NCBI GenBank assembly: GCA_943736015.1
Contig: OX031072.1
Location: 9,761,501 to 9,825,500 of the forward strand
Direction: 5' to 3'
Length of the DNA: 64,000 nt
DNA from: Tridacna crocea
Lineage: Eukaryota > Mollusca > Bivalvia > Cardiida > Cardiidae
In this document: positions 21,747 through 34,999 of the stretch, piece by piece
Layout: every line of letters starts with the position of its first letter
How positions within the stretch are numbered: position 1 is the first letter of the stretch
Translations under genes and position numbers: made by a program
Notes under the pieces: model-generated
Told to the model about the DNA's origin: nothing
Seen by the model: only the letters and a program-made list of their open reading frames with translations
Databases searched by the model: none

Positions 21747-23356
21747 TGGATAATTTCAGAGAGAGAAGAGATTTGATTGGCTGATGGGAAGGGGGGGAAT
21801 AGCTGTTTATTCTTATTAACCTTTTACCACACAATGACGCCTTTTAACACCCCTGAAAGAGAAGGCTTTTGAAAATAATCTGAGGAAAGGAGACAATGCA
21901 GGTTACCAGCATTTTCTCCTTTTCCCACAATGTTTACTACCCTATCAAAGAAAAAGTTGATTTTTAGTTATTCTTACATCTTATTGTATCTTTATGGCCT
22001 ACTTCTAAATTCTGAATTTTATATTTTTGCGCAGCGATTAAACATAAAATTGACTTTTGACTCGCGCGGTCGTCAAAATTGGTTCAATGTTTTCGTGACC
22101 CTGGTAAGAAAACAGGGAAAAACTTTGTTTACCTTTCTTTGATTTGTTTAACAGGTATCAGTTGCCTCCGAAAGTGTCAAAGTTGATTTTACGATTTTAT
22201 GCGCAACACGTATCAGTCACATATGGGTGAGATGGTCATCGTAACCAAATCATAGGCCCTAGTGAGAGAAAATGAAAAAGAAAAATAGAAAAATCCCTAT
22301 AATTGACTTTAAGCAACAGTTGTCGTCTGCTATAAAATATATTCCGTAAGTCGATTTTGCATGTTTTCGCGGGTATGTAACCGGCACCTGCGAGACAATA
22401 GACAACCTAAATGGGTTTGTCGTCACGGTAAAAAAAGACTTGAGAAGTAAAAAACAGATATCAGAAATTAAGTTCCCTATATTTGATCCATTAAGCAACA
22501 GGTGTCATCTGCTATGAAGTGGTCCGTAAGTCGATTTTTTGCGTTTTCGCGGATACGTAACCGGAACCTATGAGACGGTTGTCAACATAAATAGATTTGT
22601 CGTCATGGTATAAAGAGATTGGAGGAAAAAAATATACATTAAAAATTTTGTTCCATTTGTTTGATTTATGCAGTAAGAAGCATTCAGTCTTTTTTCAGCC
22701 ACTTGTCGCATTATTTTCTGGGGTTTTCGCATGAGCGTAACTGGCACATATGAGACGGTAGTCAACGTAACTGGGTTTCTTGTTGTGGTTTGAAGAGATT
22801 AGAAAAATTACACTTCAGTTGCCTTTGTTTGATATATGCAACAGGAAGCAACTAAAAGAGTTTTCAGTCTTTTTTTAGCCACTTGTCGCATTAATTTCTG
22901 GGGCTTTTTTACACTGTACATTGATCACTTTGGCTTATTGAAAGTTTCAATGTGCAGCATTTATTGTGGGCTGAGTTAGAAAAGCAAATCCAGTTAAGGG
23001 CTGGGGGGTGCATCGAGGGTCTAAGGGAAGTAATTCTTGCAAGGGGCTTGAAAAGACCAAAACAAGGTCTGCTGCGCCCCTATTTTCTTAAATGTTTGGC
23101 CATTTTCAGTGAAATCTGGCATGTGTGGATGGTGCATGCCTGGCAGTTCGCCAAGGACTGCACAACAGCCTTTAAAGAAGACTTTAAATCCACTTTTATG
23201 CCTTTTTTTTCACTGTTTTTTATCGAGAAATTATGGCGCCATTTTGGAGCGATTTTGAAGCTCTCTGATTGGCTGTTGGATATCTGATTGGCTATTGGTT
23301 CCCATTCTGATTTGGCTCCTTGGTTCCCATTCTGATTTCCTTAAAGCTTCTCTGAT
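21747..23356 (+). repeat. Satellite unit M14, 61-bp deletion form
   Basis: 1,610 bp, G7/G6. The deletion junction is at 22013/22014. It also carries A22254, T22540, G22673 (GCAGTAAG) and C22696. The same five-marker haplotype recurs in M20 and M25. Confidence 0.97.
22013..22014. other. 61-bp deletion junction in M14
   Basis: AAATTCT joins directly to GAATTT. In full-length units TTCT occurs at both ends of the missing segment (M1 264-267 and 325-328), so one copy is retained, as expected from slippage or microhomology-mediated repair. The junctions at 31984/31985 and 40280/40281 are identical, implying one event later amplified. Confidence 0.95.
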
Positions 23357-25027
23357 TGGATAATTTCAGAGAGAGAAGAGATTTGATTGGCTGATGGGAA
23401 GGGGGGGAATAGCTGTTTATTCTTATTAACCTTTTACCACACAATGACGCCTTTTAACACCCCTGAAAGAGAAGGCTTTTGAAAATAATCTGAGGAAAGG
23501 AGACAATGCAGGTTACCAGCATTTTCTCCTTTTCCCACAATGTTTACTACCCTATCAAAGAAAAAGTTGATTTTTAGTTATTCTTACATCTTATTGTATC
23601 TTTATGGCCTACTTCTAAATTCTTCAAACAAGAACAAGATTTTTTTATCGGAAAAAGTTTCCGCAACAGCAAACGGTTGCTTCTGAATTTTATATTTTTG
23701 CGCAGCGATTAAACATAAAATTGACTTTTGACTCGCGCGGTCGTCAAAATTGGTTCAATGTTTTCGTGACCCTGGTAAGAAAACAGGGAAAAACTTTGTT
23801 TACCTTTCTTTGATTTGTTTAACAGGTATCAGTTGCCTCCGAAAGTGTCAAAGTTGATTTTACGATTTTATGCGCAACACGTATCAGTCACATATGGGTG
23901 AGATGGTCATCGTAACCAAATCATTGGCCCTAGTGAGAGAAAATGAAAAAGAAAAATAGAAAAATCCCTATAATTGACTTTAAGCAACAGTTGTCGTCTG
24001 CTATAAAATATATTCCGTAAGTCGATTTTGCATGTTTTCGCGGGTATGTAACCGGCACCTGCGAGACAATAGACAACCTAAATGGGTTTGTCGTCACGGT
24101 AAAAAAAGACTTGAGAAGTAAAAAACAGATATCAGAAATTAAGTTCCCTATATTTGATCCATTAAGCAACAGGTGTCATCTGCTATGAAGTGGTCCGTAA
24201 GTCGATTTTTCGCGTTTTCGCGGATACGTAACCGGAACCTATGAGACGGTTGTCAACATAAATAGATTTGTCGTCATGGTATAAAGAGATTGGAGGAAAA
24301 AAATATACATTAAAAATTTTGTTCCATTTGTTTGATTTATGCAATAAGAAGCATTCAGTCTTTTTTTAGCCACTTGTCGCATTATTTTCTGGGGTTTTCG
24401 CATGAGCGTAACTGGCACATATGAGACGGTAGTCAACGTAACTGGGTTTCTTGTTGTGGTTTGAAGAGATTAGAAAAATTACACTTCAGTTGCCTTTGTT
24501 TGATATATGCAACAGGAAGCAACTAAAAGAGTTTTCAGTCTTTTTTTAGCCACTTGTCGCATTAATTTCTGGGGCTTTTTTACACTGTACATTGATCACT
24601 TTGGCTTATTGAAAGTTTCAATGTGCAGCATTTATTGTGGGCTGAGTTAGAAAAGCAAATCCAGTTAAGGGCTGGGGGGTGCATCGAGGGTCTAAGGGAA
24701 GTAATTCTTGCAAGGGGCTTGAAAAGACCAAAACAAGGTCTGCTGCGCCCCTATTTTCTTAAATGTTTGGCCATTTTCAGTGAAATCTGGCATGTGTGGA
24801 TGGTGCATGCCTGGCAGTTCGCCAAGGACTGCACAACAGCCTTTAAAGAAGACTTTAAATCCACTTTTATGCCTTTTTTTTCACTGTTTTTTATCGAGAA
24901 ATTATGGCGCCATTTTGGAGCGATTTTGAAGCTCTCTGATTGGCTGTTGGATATCTGATTGGCTATTGGTTCCCATTCTGATTTGGCTCCTTGGTTCCCA
25001 TTCTGATTTCCTTAAAGCTTCTCTGAT
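23357..25027 (+). repeat. Satellite unit M15
   Basis: 1,671 bp, G7/G6, otherwise the common sequence at the marker sites. Last unit of the first 6-unit block. Its counterpart M21 departs from it at C34552 and in G-run 2. Confidence 0.96.
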
Positions 25028-26699
25028 TGGATAATTTCAGAGAGAGAAGAGATTTGATTGGCTGATGGGAAGGGGGGGAATAGCTGTTTATTCTTATTAA
25101 CCTTTTACCACACAATGACGCCTTTTAACACCCCTGAAAGAGAAGGCTTTTGAAAATAATCTGAGGAAAGGAGACAATGCAGGTTACCAGCATTTTCTCC
25201 TTTTCCCACAATGTTTACTACCCTATCAAAGAAAAAGTTGATTTTTAGTTATTCTTACATCTTATTGTATCTTTATGGCCTACTTCTAAATTCTTCAAAC
25301 AAGAACAAGATTTTTTTATCGGAAAAAGTTTCCGCAACAGCAAACGGTTGCTTCTGAATTTTATATTTTTGCGCAGCGATTAAACATAAAATTGACTTTT
25401 GACTCGCGCGGTCGTCAAAATTGGTTCAATGTTTTCGTGACCCTGGTAAGAAAACAGGGAAAAACTTTGTTTACCTTTCTTTGATTTGTTTAACAGGTAT
25501 CAGTTGCCTCCGAAAGTGTCAAAGTTGATTTTACGATTTTATGCGCAACACGTATCAGTCACATATGGGTGAGATGGTCATCGTAACCAAATCATTGGCC
25601 CTAGTGAGAGAAAATGAAAAAGAAAAATAGAAAAATCCCTATAATTGACTTTAAGCAACAGTTGTCGTCTGCTATAAAATATATTCCGTAAGTCGATTTT
25701 GCATGTTTTCGCGGGTATGTAACCGGCACCTGCGAGACAATAGACAACCTAAATGGGTTTGTCGTCACGGTAAAAAAAGACTTGAGAAGTAAAAAACAGA
25801 TATCAGAAATTAAGTTCCCTATATTTGATCCATTAAGCAACAGGTGTCATCTGCTATGAAGTGGTCCGTAAGTCGATTTTTTGCGTTTTCGCGGATACGT
25901 AACCGGAACCTATGAGACGGTTGTCAACATAAATAGATTTGTCGTCATGGTATAAAGAGATTGGAGGAAAAAAATATACATTAAAAATTTTGTTCCATTT
26001 GTTTGATTTATGCAATAAGAAGCATTCAGTCTTTTTTTAGCCACTTGTCGCATTATTTTCTGGGGTTTTCGCATGAGCGTAACTGGCACATATGAGACGG
26101 TAGTCAACGTAACTGGGTTTCTTGTTGTGGTTTGAAGAGATTAGAAAAATTACACTTCAGTTGCCTTTGTTTGATATATGCAACAGGAAGCAACTAAAAG
26201 AGTTTTCAGTCTTTTTTCAGCCACTTGTCGCATTAATTTCTGGGGCTTTTTTACACTGTACATTGATCACTTTGGCTTATTGAAAGTTTCAATGTGCAGC
26301 ATTTATTGTGGGCTGAGTTAGAAAAGCAAATCCAGTTAAGGGCTGGGGGGGTGCATCGAGGGTCTAAGGGAAGTAATTCTTGCAAGGGGCTTGAAAAGAC
26401 CAAAACAAGGTCTGCTGCGCCCCTATTTTCTTAAATGTTTGGCCATTTTCAGTGAAATCTGGCATGTGTGGATGGTGCATGCCTGGCAGTTCGCCAAGGA
26501 CTGCACAACAGCCTTTAAAGAAGACTTTAAATCCACTTTTATGCCTTTTTTTTCACTGTTTTTTATCGAGAAATTATGGCGCCATTTTGGAGCGATTTTG
26601 AAGCTCTCTGATTGGCTGTTGGATATCTGATTGGCTATTGGTTCCCATTCTGATTTGGCTCCTTGGTTCCCATTCTGATTTCCTTAAAGCTTCTCTGAT
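25028..26699 (+). repeat. Satellite unit M16
   Basis: 1,672 bp, G7/G7. T25882 and C26218 match M10 at an offset of 9,971. The CATTGG site is the common form, unlike M10. Confidence 0.96.
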
Positions 26700-28372
26700 T
26701 GGATAATTTCAGAGAGAGAAGAGATTTGATTGGCTGATGGGAAGGGGGGGAATAGCTGTTTATTCTTATTAACCTTTTACCACACAATGACGCCTTTTAA
26801 CACCCCTGAAAGAGAAGGCTTTTGAAAATAATCTGAGGAAAGGAGACAATGCAGGTTACCAGCATTTTCTCCTTTTCCCACAATGTTTACTACCCTATCA
26901 AAGAAAAAGTTGATTTTTAGTTATTCTTACATCTTATTGTATCTTTATGGCCTACTTCTAAATTCTTCAAACAAGAACAAGATTTTTTTATCGGAAAAAG
27001 TTTCCGCAACAGCAAACGGTTGCTTCTGAATTTTATATTTTTGCGCAGCGATTAAACATAAAATTGACTTTTGACTCGCGCGGTCGTCAAAATTGGTTCA
27101 ATGTTTTCGTGACCCTGGTAAGAAAACAGGGAAAAACTTTGTTTACCTTTCTTTGATTTGTTTAACAGGTATCAGTTGCCTCCGAAAGTGTCAAAGTTGA
27201 TTTTACGATTTTATGCGCAACACGTATCAGTCACATATGGGTGAGATGGTCATCGTAACCAAATCATTGGCCCTAGTGAGAGAAAATGAAAAAGAAAAAT
27301 AGAAAAATCCCTATAATTGACTTTAAGCAACAGTTGTCGTCTGCTATAAAATATATTCCGTAAGTCGATTTTGCATGTTTTCGCGGGTATGTAACCGGCA
27401 CCTGCGAGACAATAGACAACCTAAATGGGTTTGTCGTCACGGTAAAAAAAGACTTGAGAAGTAAAAAACAGATATCAGAAATTAAGTTCCCTATATTTGA
27501 TCCATTAAGCAACAGGTGTCATCTGCTATGAAGTGGTCCGTAAGTCGATTTTTCGCGTTTTCGCGGATACGTAACCGGAACCTATGAGACGGTTGTCAAC
27601 ATAAATAGATTTGTCGTCATGGTATAAAGAGATTGGAGGAAAAAAATATACATTAAAAATTTTGTTCCATTTGTTTGATTTATGCAATAAGAAGCATTCA
27701 GTCTTTTTTTAGCCACTTGTCGCATTATTTTCTGGGGTTTTCGCATGAGCGTAACTGGCACATATGAGACGGTAGTCAACGTAACTGGGTTTCTTGTTGT
27801 GGTTTGAAGAGATTAGAAAAATTACACTTCAGTTGCCTTTGTTTGATATATGCAACAGGAAGCAACTAAAAGAGTTTTCAGTCTTTTTTTAGCCACTTGT
27901 CGCATTAATTTCTGGGGCTTTTTTACACTGTACATTGATCACTTTGGCTTATTGAAAGTTTCAATGTGCAGCATTTATTGTGGGCTGAGTTAGAAAAGCA
28001 AATCCAGTTAAGGGCTGGGGGGGGTGCATCGAGGGTCTAAGGGAAGTAATTCTTGCAAGGGGCTTGAAAAGACCAAAACAAGGTCTGCTGCGCCCCTATT
28101 TTCTTAAATGTTTGGCCATTTTCAGTGAAATCTGGCATGTGTGGATGGTGCATGCCTGGCAGTTCGCCAAGGACTGCACAACAGCCTTTAAAGAAGACTT
28201 TAAATCCACTTTTATGCCTTTTTTTTCACTGTTTTTTATCGAGAAATTATGGCGCCATTTTGGAGCGATTTTGAAGCTCTCTGATTGGCTGTTGGATATC
28301 TGATTGGCTATTGGTTCCCATTCTGATTTGGCTCCTTGGTTCCCATTCTGATTTCCTTAAAGCTTCTCTGAT
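26700..28372 (+). repeat. Satellite unit M17
   Basis: 1,673 bp, G7/G8. Same length and G-run state as M11. Confidence 0.96.
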
Positions 28373-30045
28373 TGGATAATTTCAGAGAGAGAAGAGATTT
28401 GATTGGCTGATGGGAAGGGGGGGGAATAGCTGTTTATTCTTATTAACCTTTTACCACACAATGACGCCTTTTAACACCCCTGAAAGAGAAGGCTTTTGAA
28501 AATAATCTGAGGAAAGGAGACAATGCAGGTTACCAGCATTTTCTCCTTTTCCCACAATGTTTACTACCCTATCAAAGAAAAAGTTGATTTTTAGTTATTC
28601 TTACATCTTATTGTATCTTTATGGCCTACTTCTAAATTCTTCAAACAAGAACAAGATTTTTTTATCGGAAAAAGTTTCCGCAACAGCAAACGGTTGCTTC
28701 TGAATTTTATATTTTTGCGCAGCGATTAAACATAAAATTGACTTTTGACTCGCGCGGTCGTCAAAATTGGTTCAATGTTTTCGTGACCCTGGTAAGAAAA
28801 CAGGGAAAAACTTTGTTTACCTTTCTTTGATTTGTTTAACAGGTATCAGTTGCCTCCGAAAGTGTCAAAGTTGATTTTACGATTTTATGCGCAACACGTA
28901 TCAGTCACATATGGGTGAGATGGTCATTGTAACCAAATCATTGGCCCTAGTGAGAGAAAATGAAAAAGAAAAATAGAAAAATCCCTATAATTGACTTTAA
29001 GCAACAGTTGTCGTCTGCTATAAAATATATTCCGTAAGTCGATTTTGCATGTTTTCGCGGGTATGTAACCGGCACCTGCGAGACAATAGACAACCTAAAT
29101 GGGTTTGTCGTCACGGTAAAAAAAGACTTGAGAAGTAAAAAACAGATATCAGAAATTAAGTTCCCTATATTTGATCCATTAAGCAACAGGTGTCATCTGC
29201 TATGAAGTGGTCCGTAAGTCGATTTTTCGCGTTTTCGCGGATACGTAACCGGAACCTATGAGACGGTTGTCAACATAAATAGATTTGTCGTCATGGTATA
29301 AAGAGATTGGAGGAAAAAAATATACATTAAAAATTTTGTTCCATTTGTTTGATTTATGCAATAAGAAGCATTCAGTCTTTTTTTAGCCACTTGTCGCATT
29401 ATTTTCTGGGGTTTTCGCATGAGCGTAACTGGCACATATGAGACGGTAGTCAACGTAACTGGGTTTCTTGTTGTGGTTTGAAGAGATTAGAAAAATTACA
29501 CTTCAGTTGCCTTTGTTTGATATATGCAACAGGAAGCAACTAAAAGAGTTTTCAGTCTTTTTTTAGCCACTTGTCGCATTAATTTCTGGGGCTTTTTCAC
29601 ACTGTACATTGATCACTTTGGCTTATTGAAAGTTTCAATGTGCAGCATTTATTGTGGGCTGAGTTAGAAAAGCAAATCCAGTTAAGGGCTGGGGGGGTGC
29701 ATCGAGGGTCTAAGGGAAGTAATTCTTGCAAGGGGCTTGAAAAGACCAAAACAAGGTCTGCTGCGCCCCTATTTTCTTAAATGTTTGGCCATTTTCAGTG
29801 AAATCTGGCATGTGTGGATGGTGCATGCCTGGCAGTTCGCCAAGGACTGCACAACAGCCTTTAAAGAAGACTTTAAATCCACTTTTATGCCTTTTTTTTC
29901 ACTGTTTTTTATCGAGAAATTATGGCGCCATTTTGGAGCGATTTTGAAGCTCTCTGATTGGCTGTTGGATATCTGATTGGCTATTGGTTCCCATTCTGAT
30001 TTGGCTCCTTGGTTCCCATTCTGATTTCCTTAAAGCTTCTCTGAT
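28373..30045 (+). repeat. Satellite unit M18
   Basis: 1,673 bp, G8/G7. T28928 and C29598 match M12 exactly at an offset of 9,971. Confidence 0.96.
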
Positions 30046-31717
30046 TGGATAATTTCAGAGAGAGAAGAGATTTGATTGGCTGATGGGAAGGGGGGGGAAT
30101 AGCTGTTTATTCTTATTAACCTTTTACCACACAATGACGCCTTTTAACACCCCTGAAAGAGAAGGCTTTTGAAAATAATCTGAGGAAAGGAGACAATGCA
30201 GGTTACCAGCATTTTCTCCTTTTCCCACAATGTTTACTACCCTATCAAAGAAAAAGTTGATTTTTAGTTATTCTTACATCTTATTGTATCTTTATGGCCT
30301 ACTTCTAAATTCTTCAAACAAGAACAAGATTTTTTTATCGGAAAAAGTTTCCGCAACAGCAAACGGTTGCTTCTGAATTTTATATTTTTGCGCAGCGATT
30401 AAACATAAAATTGACTTTTGACTCGCGCGGTCGTCAAAATTGGTTCAATGTTTTCGTGACCCTGGTAAGAAAACAGGGAAAAACTTTGTTTACCTTTCTT
30501 TGATTTGTTTAACAGGTATCAGTTGCCTCCGAAAGTGTCAAAGTTGATTTTACGATTTTATGCGCAACACGTATCAGTCACATATGGGTGAGATGGTCAT
30601 CGTAACCAAATCATAGGCCCTAGTGAGAGAAAATGAAAAAGAAAAATAGAAAAATCCCTATAATTGACTTTAAGCAACAGTTGTCGTCTGCTATAAAATA
30701 TATTCCGTAAGTCGATTTTGCATGTTTTCGCGGGTATGTAACCGGCACCTGCGAGACAATAGACAACCTAAATGGGTTTGTCGTCACGGTAAAAAAAGAC
30801 TTGAGAAGTAAAAAACAGATATCAGAAATTAAGTTCCCTATATTTGATCCATTAAGCAACAGGTGTCATCTGCTATGAAGTGGTCCGTAAGTCGATTTTT
30901 CGCGTTTTCGCGGATACGTAACCGGAACCTATGAGACGGTTGTCAACATAAATAGATTTGTCGTCATGGTATAAAGAGATTGGAGGAAAAAAATATACAT
31001 TAAAAATTTTGTTCCATTTGTTTGATTTATGCAATAAGAAGCATTCAGTCTTTTTTTAGCCACTTGTCGCATTATTTTCTGGGGTTTTCGCATGAGCGTA
31101 ACTGGCACATATGAGACGGTAGTCAACGTAACTGGGTTTCTTGTTGTGGTTTGAAGAGATTAGAAAAATTACACTTCAGTTGCCTTTGTTTGATATATGC
31201 AACAGGAAGCAACTAAAAGAGTTTTCAGTCTTTTTTTAGCCACTTGTCGCATTAATTTCTGGGGCTTTTTTACACTGTACATTGATCACTTTGGCTTATT
31301 GAAAGTTTCAATGTGCAGCATTTATTGTGGGCTGAGTTAGAAAAGCAAATCCAGTTAAGGGCTGGGGGGTGCATCGAGGGTCTAAGGGAAGTAATTCTTG
31401 CAAGGGGCTTGAAAAGACCAAAACAAGGTCTGCTGCGCCCCTATTTTCTTAAATGTTTGGCCATTTTCAGTGAAATCTGGCATGTGTGGATGGTGCATGC
31501 CTGGCAGTTCGCCAAGGACTGCACAACAGCCTTTAAAGAAGACTTTAAATCCACTTTTATGCCTTTTTTTTCACTGTTTTTTATCGAGAAATTATGGCGC
31601 CATTTTGGAGCGATTTTGAAGCTCTCTGATTGGCTGTTGGATATCTGATTGGCTATTGGTTCCCATTCTGATTTGGCTCCTTGGTTCCCATTCTGATTTC
31701 CTTAAAGCTTCTCTGAT
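30046..31717 (+). repeat. Satellite unit M19
   Basis: 1,672 bp, G8/G6, A30615. Matches M13 at 9,971. Relative to M24 (offset 8,296) it differs in G-run 1. Confidence 0.96.
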
Positions 31718-33327
31718 TGGATAATTTCAGAGAGAGAAGAGATTTGATTGGCTGATGGGAAGGGGGGGAATAGCTGTTTATTCTTATTAACCTTTTACCA
31801 CACAATGACGCCTTTTAACACCCCTGAAAGAGAAGGCTTTTGAAAATAATCTGAGGAAAGGAGACAATGCAGGTTACCAGCATTTTCTCCTTTTCCCACA
31901 ATGTTTACTACCCTATCAAAGAAAAAGTTGATTTTTAGTTATTCTTACATCTTATTGTATCTTTATGGCCTACTTCTAAATTCTGAATTTTATATTTTTG
32001 CGCAGCGATTAAACATAAAATTGACTTTTGACTCGCGCGGTCGTCAAAATTGGTTCAATGTTTTCGTGACCCTGGTAAGAAAACAGGGAAAAACTTTGTT
32101 TACCTTTCTTTGATTTGTTTAACAGGTATCAGTTGCCTCCGAAAGTGTCAAAGTTGATTTTACGATTTTATGCGCAACACGTATCAGTCACATATGGGTG
32201 AGATGGTCATCGTAACCAAATCATAGGCCCTAGTGAGAGAAAATGAAAAAGAAAAATAGAAAAATCCCTATAATTGACTTTAAGCAACAGTTGTCGTCTG
32301 CTATAAAATATATTCCGTAAGTCGATTTTGCATGTTTTCGCGGGTATGTAACCGGCACCTGCGAGACAATAGACAACCTAAATGGGTTTGTCGTCACGGT
32401 AAAAAAAGACTTGAGAAGTAAAAAACAGATATCAGAAATTAAGTTCCCTATATTTGATCCATTAAGCAACAGGTGTCATCTGCTATGAAGTGGTCCGTAA
32501 GTCGATTTTTTGCGTTTTCGCGGATACGTAACCGGAACCTATGAGACGGTTGTCAACATAAATAGATTTGTCGTCATGGTATAAAGAGATTGGAGGAAAA
32601 AAATATACATTAAAAATTTTGTTCCATTTGTTTGATTTATGCAGTAAGAAGCATTCAGTCTTTTTTCAGCCACTTGTCGCATTATTTTCTGGGGTTTTCG
32701 CATGAGCGTAACTGGCACATATGAGACGGTAGTCAACGTAACTGGGTTTCTTGTTGTGGTTTGAAGAGATTAGAAAAATTACACTTCAGTTGCCTTTGTT
32801 TGATATATGCAACAGGAAGCAACTAAAAGAGTTTTCAGTCTTTTTTTAGCCACTTGTCGCATTAATTTCTGGGGCTTTTTTACACTGTACATTGATCACT
32901 TTGGCTTATTGAAAGTTTCAATGTGCAGCATTTATTGTGGGCTGAGTTAGAAAAGCAAATCCAGTTAAGGGCTGGGGGGTGCATCGAGGGTCTAAGGGAA
33001 GTAATTCTTGCAAGGGGCTTGAAAAGACCAAAACAAGGTCTGCTGCGCCCCTATTTTCTTAAATGTTTGGCCATTTTCAGTGAAATCTGGCATGTGTGGA
33101 TGGTGCATGCCTGGCAGTTCGCCAAGGACTGCACAACAGCCTTTAAAGAAGACTTTAAATCCACTTTTATGCCTTTTTTTTCACTGTTTTTTATCGAGAA
33201 ATTATGGCGCCATTTTGGAGCGATTTTGAAGCTCTCTGATTGGCTGTTGGATATCTGATTGGCTATTGGTTCCCATTCTGATTTGGCTCCTTGGTTCCCA
33301 TTCTGATTTCCTTAAAGCTTCTCTGAT
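31718..33327 (+). repeat. Satellite unit M20, 61-bp deletion form
   Basis: 1,610 bp, G7/G6. Deletion junction at 31984/31985; A32225, T32511, G32644 and C32667 complete the haplotype shared with M14 and M25. This unit belongs to both higher-order periods: it ends the 9,971-bp block and starts the 8,296-bp block. Confidence 0.97.
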
Positions 33328-34999
33328 TGGATAATTTCAGAGAGAGAAGAGATTTGATTGGCTGATGGGAAGGGGGGGAATAGCTGTTTATTCTTATTAA
33401 CCTTTTACCACACAATGACGCCTTTTAACACCCCTGAAAGAGAAGGCTTTTGAAAATAATCTGAGGAAAGGAGACAATGCAGGTTACCAGCATTTTCTCC
33501 TTTTCCCACAATGTTTACTACCCTATCAAAGAAAAAGTTGATTTTTAGTTATTCTTACATCTTATTGTATCTTTATGGCCTACTTCTAAATTCTTCAAAC
33601 AAGAACAAGATTTTTTTATCGGAAAAAGTTTCCGCAACAGCAAACGGTTGCTTCTGAATTTTATATTTTTGCGCAGCGATTAAACATAAAATTGACTTTT
33701 GACTCGCGCGGTCGTCAAAATTGGTTCAATGTTTTCGTGACCCTGGTAAGAAAACAGGGAAAAACTTTGTTTACCTTTCTTTGATTTGTTTAACAGGTAT
33801 CAGTTGCCTCCGAAAGTGTCAAAGTTGATTTTACGATTTTATGCGCAACACGTATCAGTCACATATGGGTGAGATGGTCATCGTAACCAAATCATTGGCC
33901 CTAGTGAGAGAAAATGAAAAAGAAAAATAGAAAAATCCCTATAATTGACTTTAAGCAACAGTTGTCGTCTGCTATAAAATATATTCCGTAAGTCGATTTT
34001 GCATGTTTTCGCGGGTATGTAACCGGCACCTGCGAGACAATAGACAACCTAAATGGGTTTGTCGTCACGGTAAAAAAAGACTTGAGAAGTAAAAAACAGA
34101 TATCAGAAATTAAGTTCCCTATATTTGATCCATTAAGCAACAGGTGTCATCTGCTATGAAGTGGTCCGTAAGTCGATTTTTCGCGTTTTCGCGGATACGT
34201 AACCGGAACCTATGAGACGGTTGTCAACATAAATAGATTTGTCGTCATGGTATAAAGAGATTGGAGGAAAAAAATATACATTAAAAATTTTGTTCCATTT
34301 GTTTGATTTATGCAATAAGAAGCATTCAGTCTTTTTTTAGCCACTTGTCGCATTATTTTCTGGGGTTTTCGCATGAGCGTAACTGGCACATATGAGACGG
34401 TAGTCAACGTAACTGGGTTTCTTGTTGTGGTTTGAAGAGATTAGAAAAATTACACTTCAGTTGCCTTTGTTTGATATATGCAACAGGAAGCAACTAAAAG
34501 AGTTTTCAGTCTTTTTTTAGCCACTTGTCGCATTAATTTCTGGGGCTTTTTCACACTGTACATTGATCACTTTGGCTTATTGAAAGTTTCAATGTGCAGC
34601 ATTTATTGTGGGCTGAGTTAGAAAAGCAAATCCAGTTAAGGGCTGGGGGGGTGCATCGAGGGTCTAAGGGAAGTAATTCTTGCAAGGGGCTTGAAAAGAC
34701 CAAAACAAGGTCTGCTGCGCCCCTATTTTCTTAAATGTTTGGCCATTTTCAGTGAAATCTGGCATGTGTGGATGGTGCATGCCTGGCAGTTCGCCAAGGA
34801 CTGCACAACAGCCTTTAAAGAAGACTTTAAATCCACTTTTATGCCTTTTTTTTCACTGTTTTTTATCGAGAAATTATGGCGCCATTTTGGAGCGATTTTG
34901 AAGCTCTCTGATTGGCTGTTGGATATCTGATTGGCTATTGGTTCCCATTCTGATTTGGCTCCTTGGTTCCCATTCTGATTTCCTTAAAGCTTCTCTGAT
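33328..34999 (+). repeat. Satellite unit M21
   Basis: 1,672 bp, G7/G7, with C34552 (CTTTTTCACAC). Matches M26 at an offset of 8,296. Confidence 0.96.

Larger units (their letters stand above)
15626..24580 (+). repeat. Higher-order repeat, period 9,971 bp, left copy
   Basis: Unit lengths from M10 to M15 run 1672, 1673, 1673, 1672, 1610, 1671. M16 to M21 run 1672, 1673, 1673, 1672, 1610, 1672. Every marker base I compared inside this span has its partner exactly 9,971 bp downstream (15911/25882, 16247/26218, 18957/28928, 19627/29598, deletion 22013/31984). The limits are set by the first mismatching markers, 15625 and 24581. A single segmental duplication of six units by unequal exchange explains this. 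Confidence 0.9.
25597..34551 (+). repeat. Higher-order repeat, period 9,971 bp, right copy
   Basis: Right-hand partner of the block starting at 15,626, in the same orientation and directly adjacent at the level of the six-unit period. I found no difference between the two copies at the marker sites inside these limits, whereas neighbouring units within one copy differ at several. The duplication is therefore younger than the divergence of the unit types. Confidence 0.9.
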
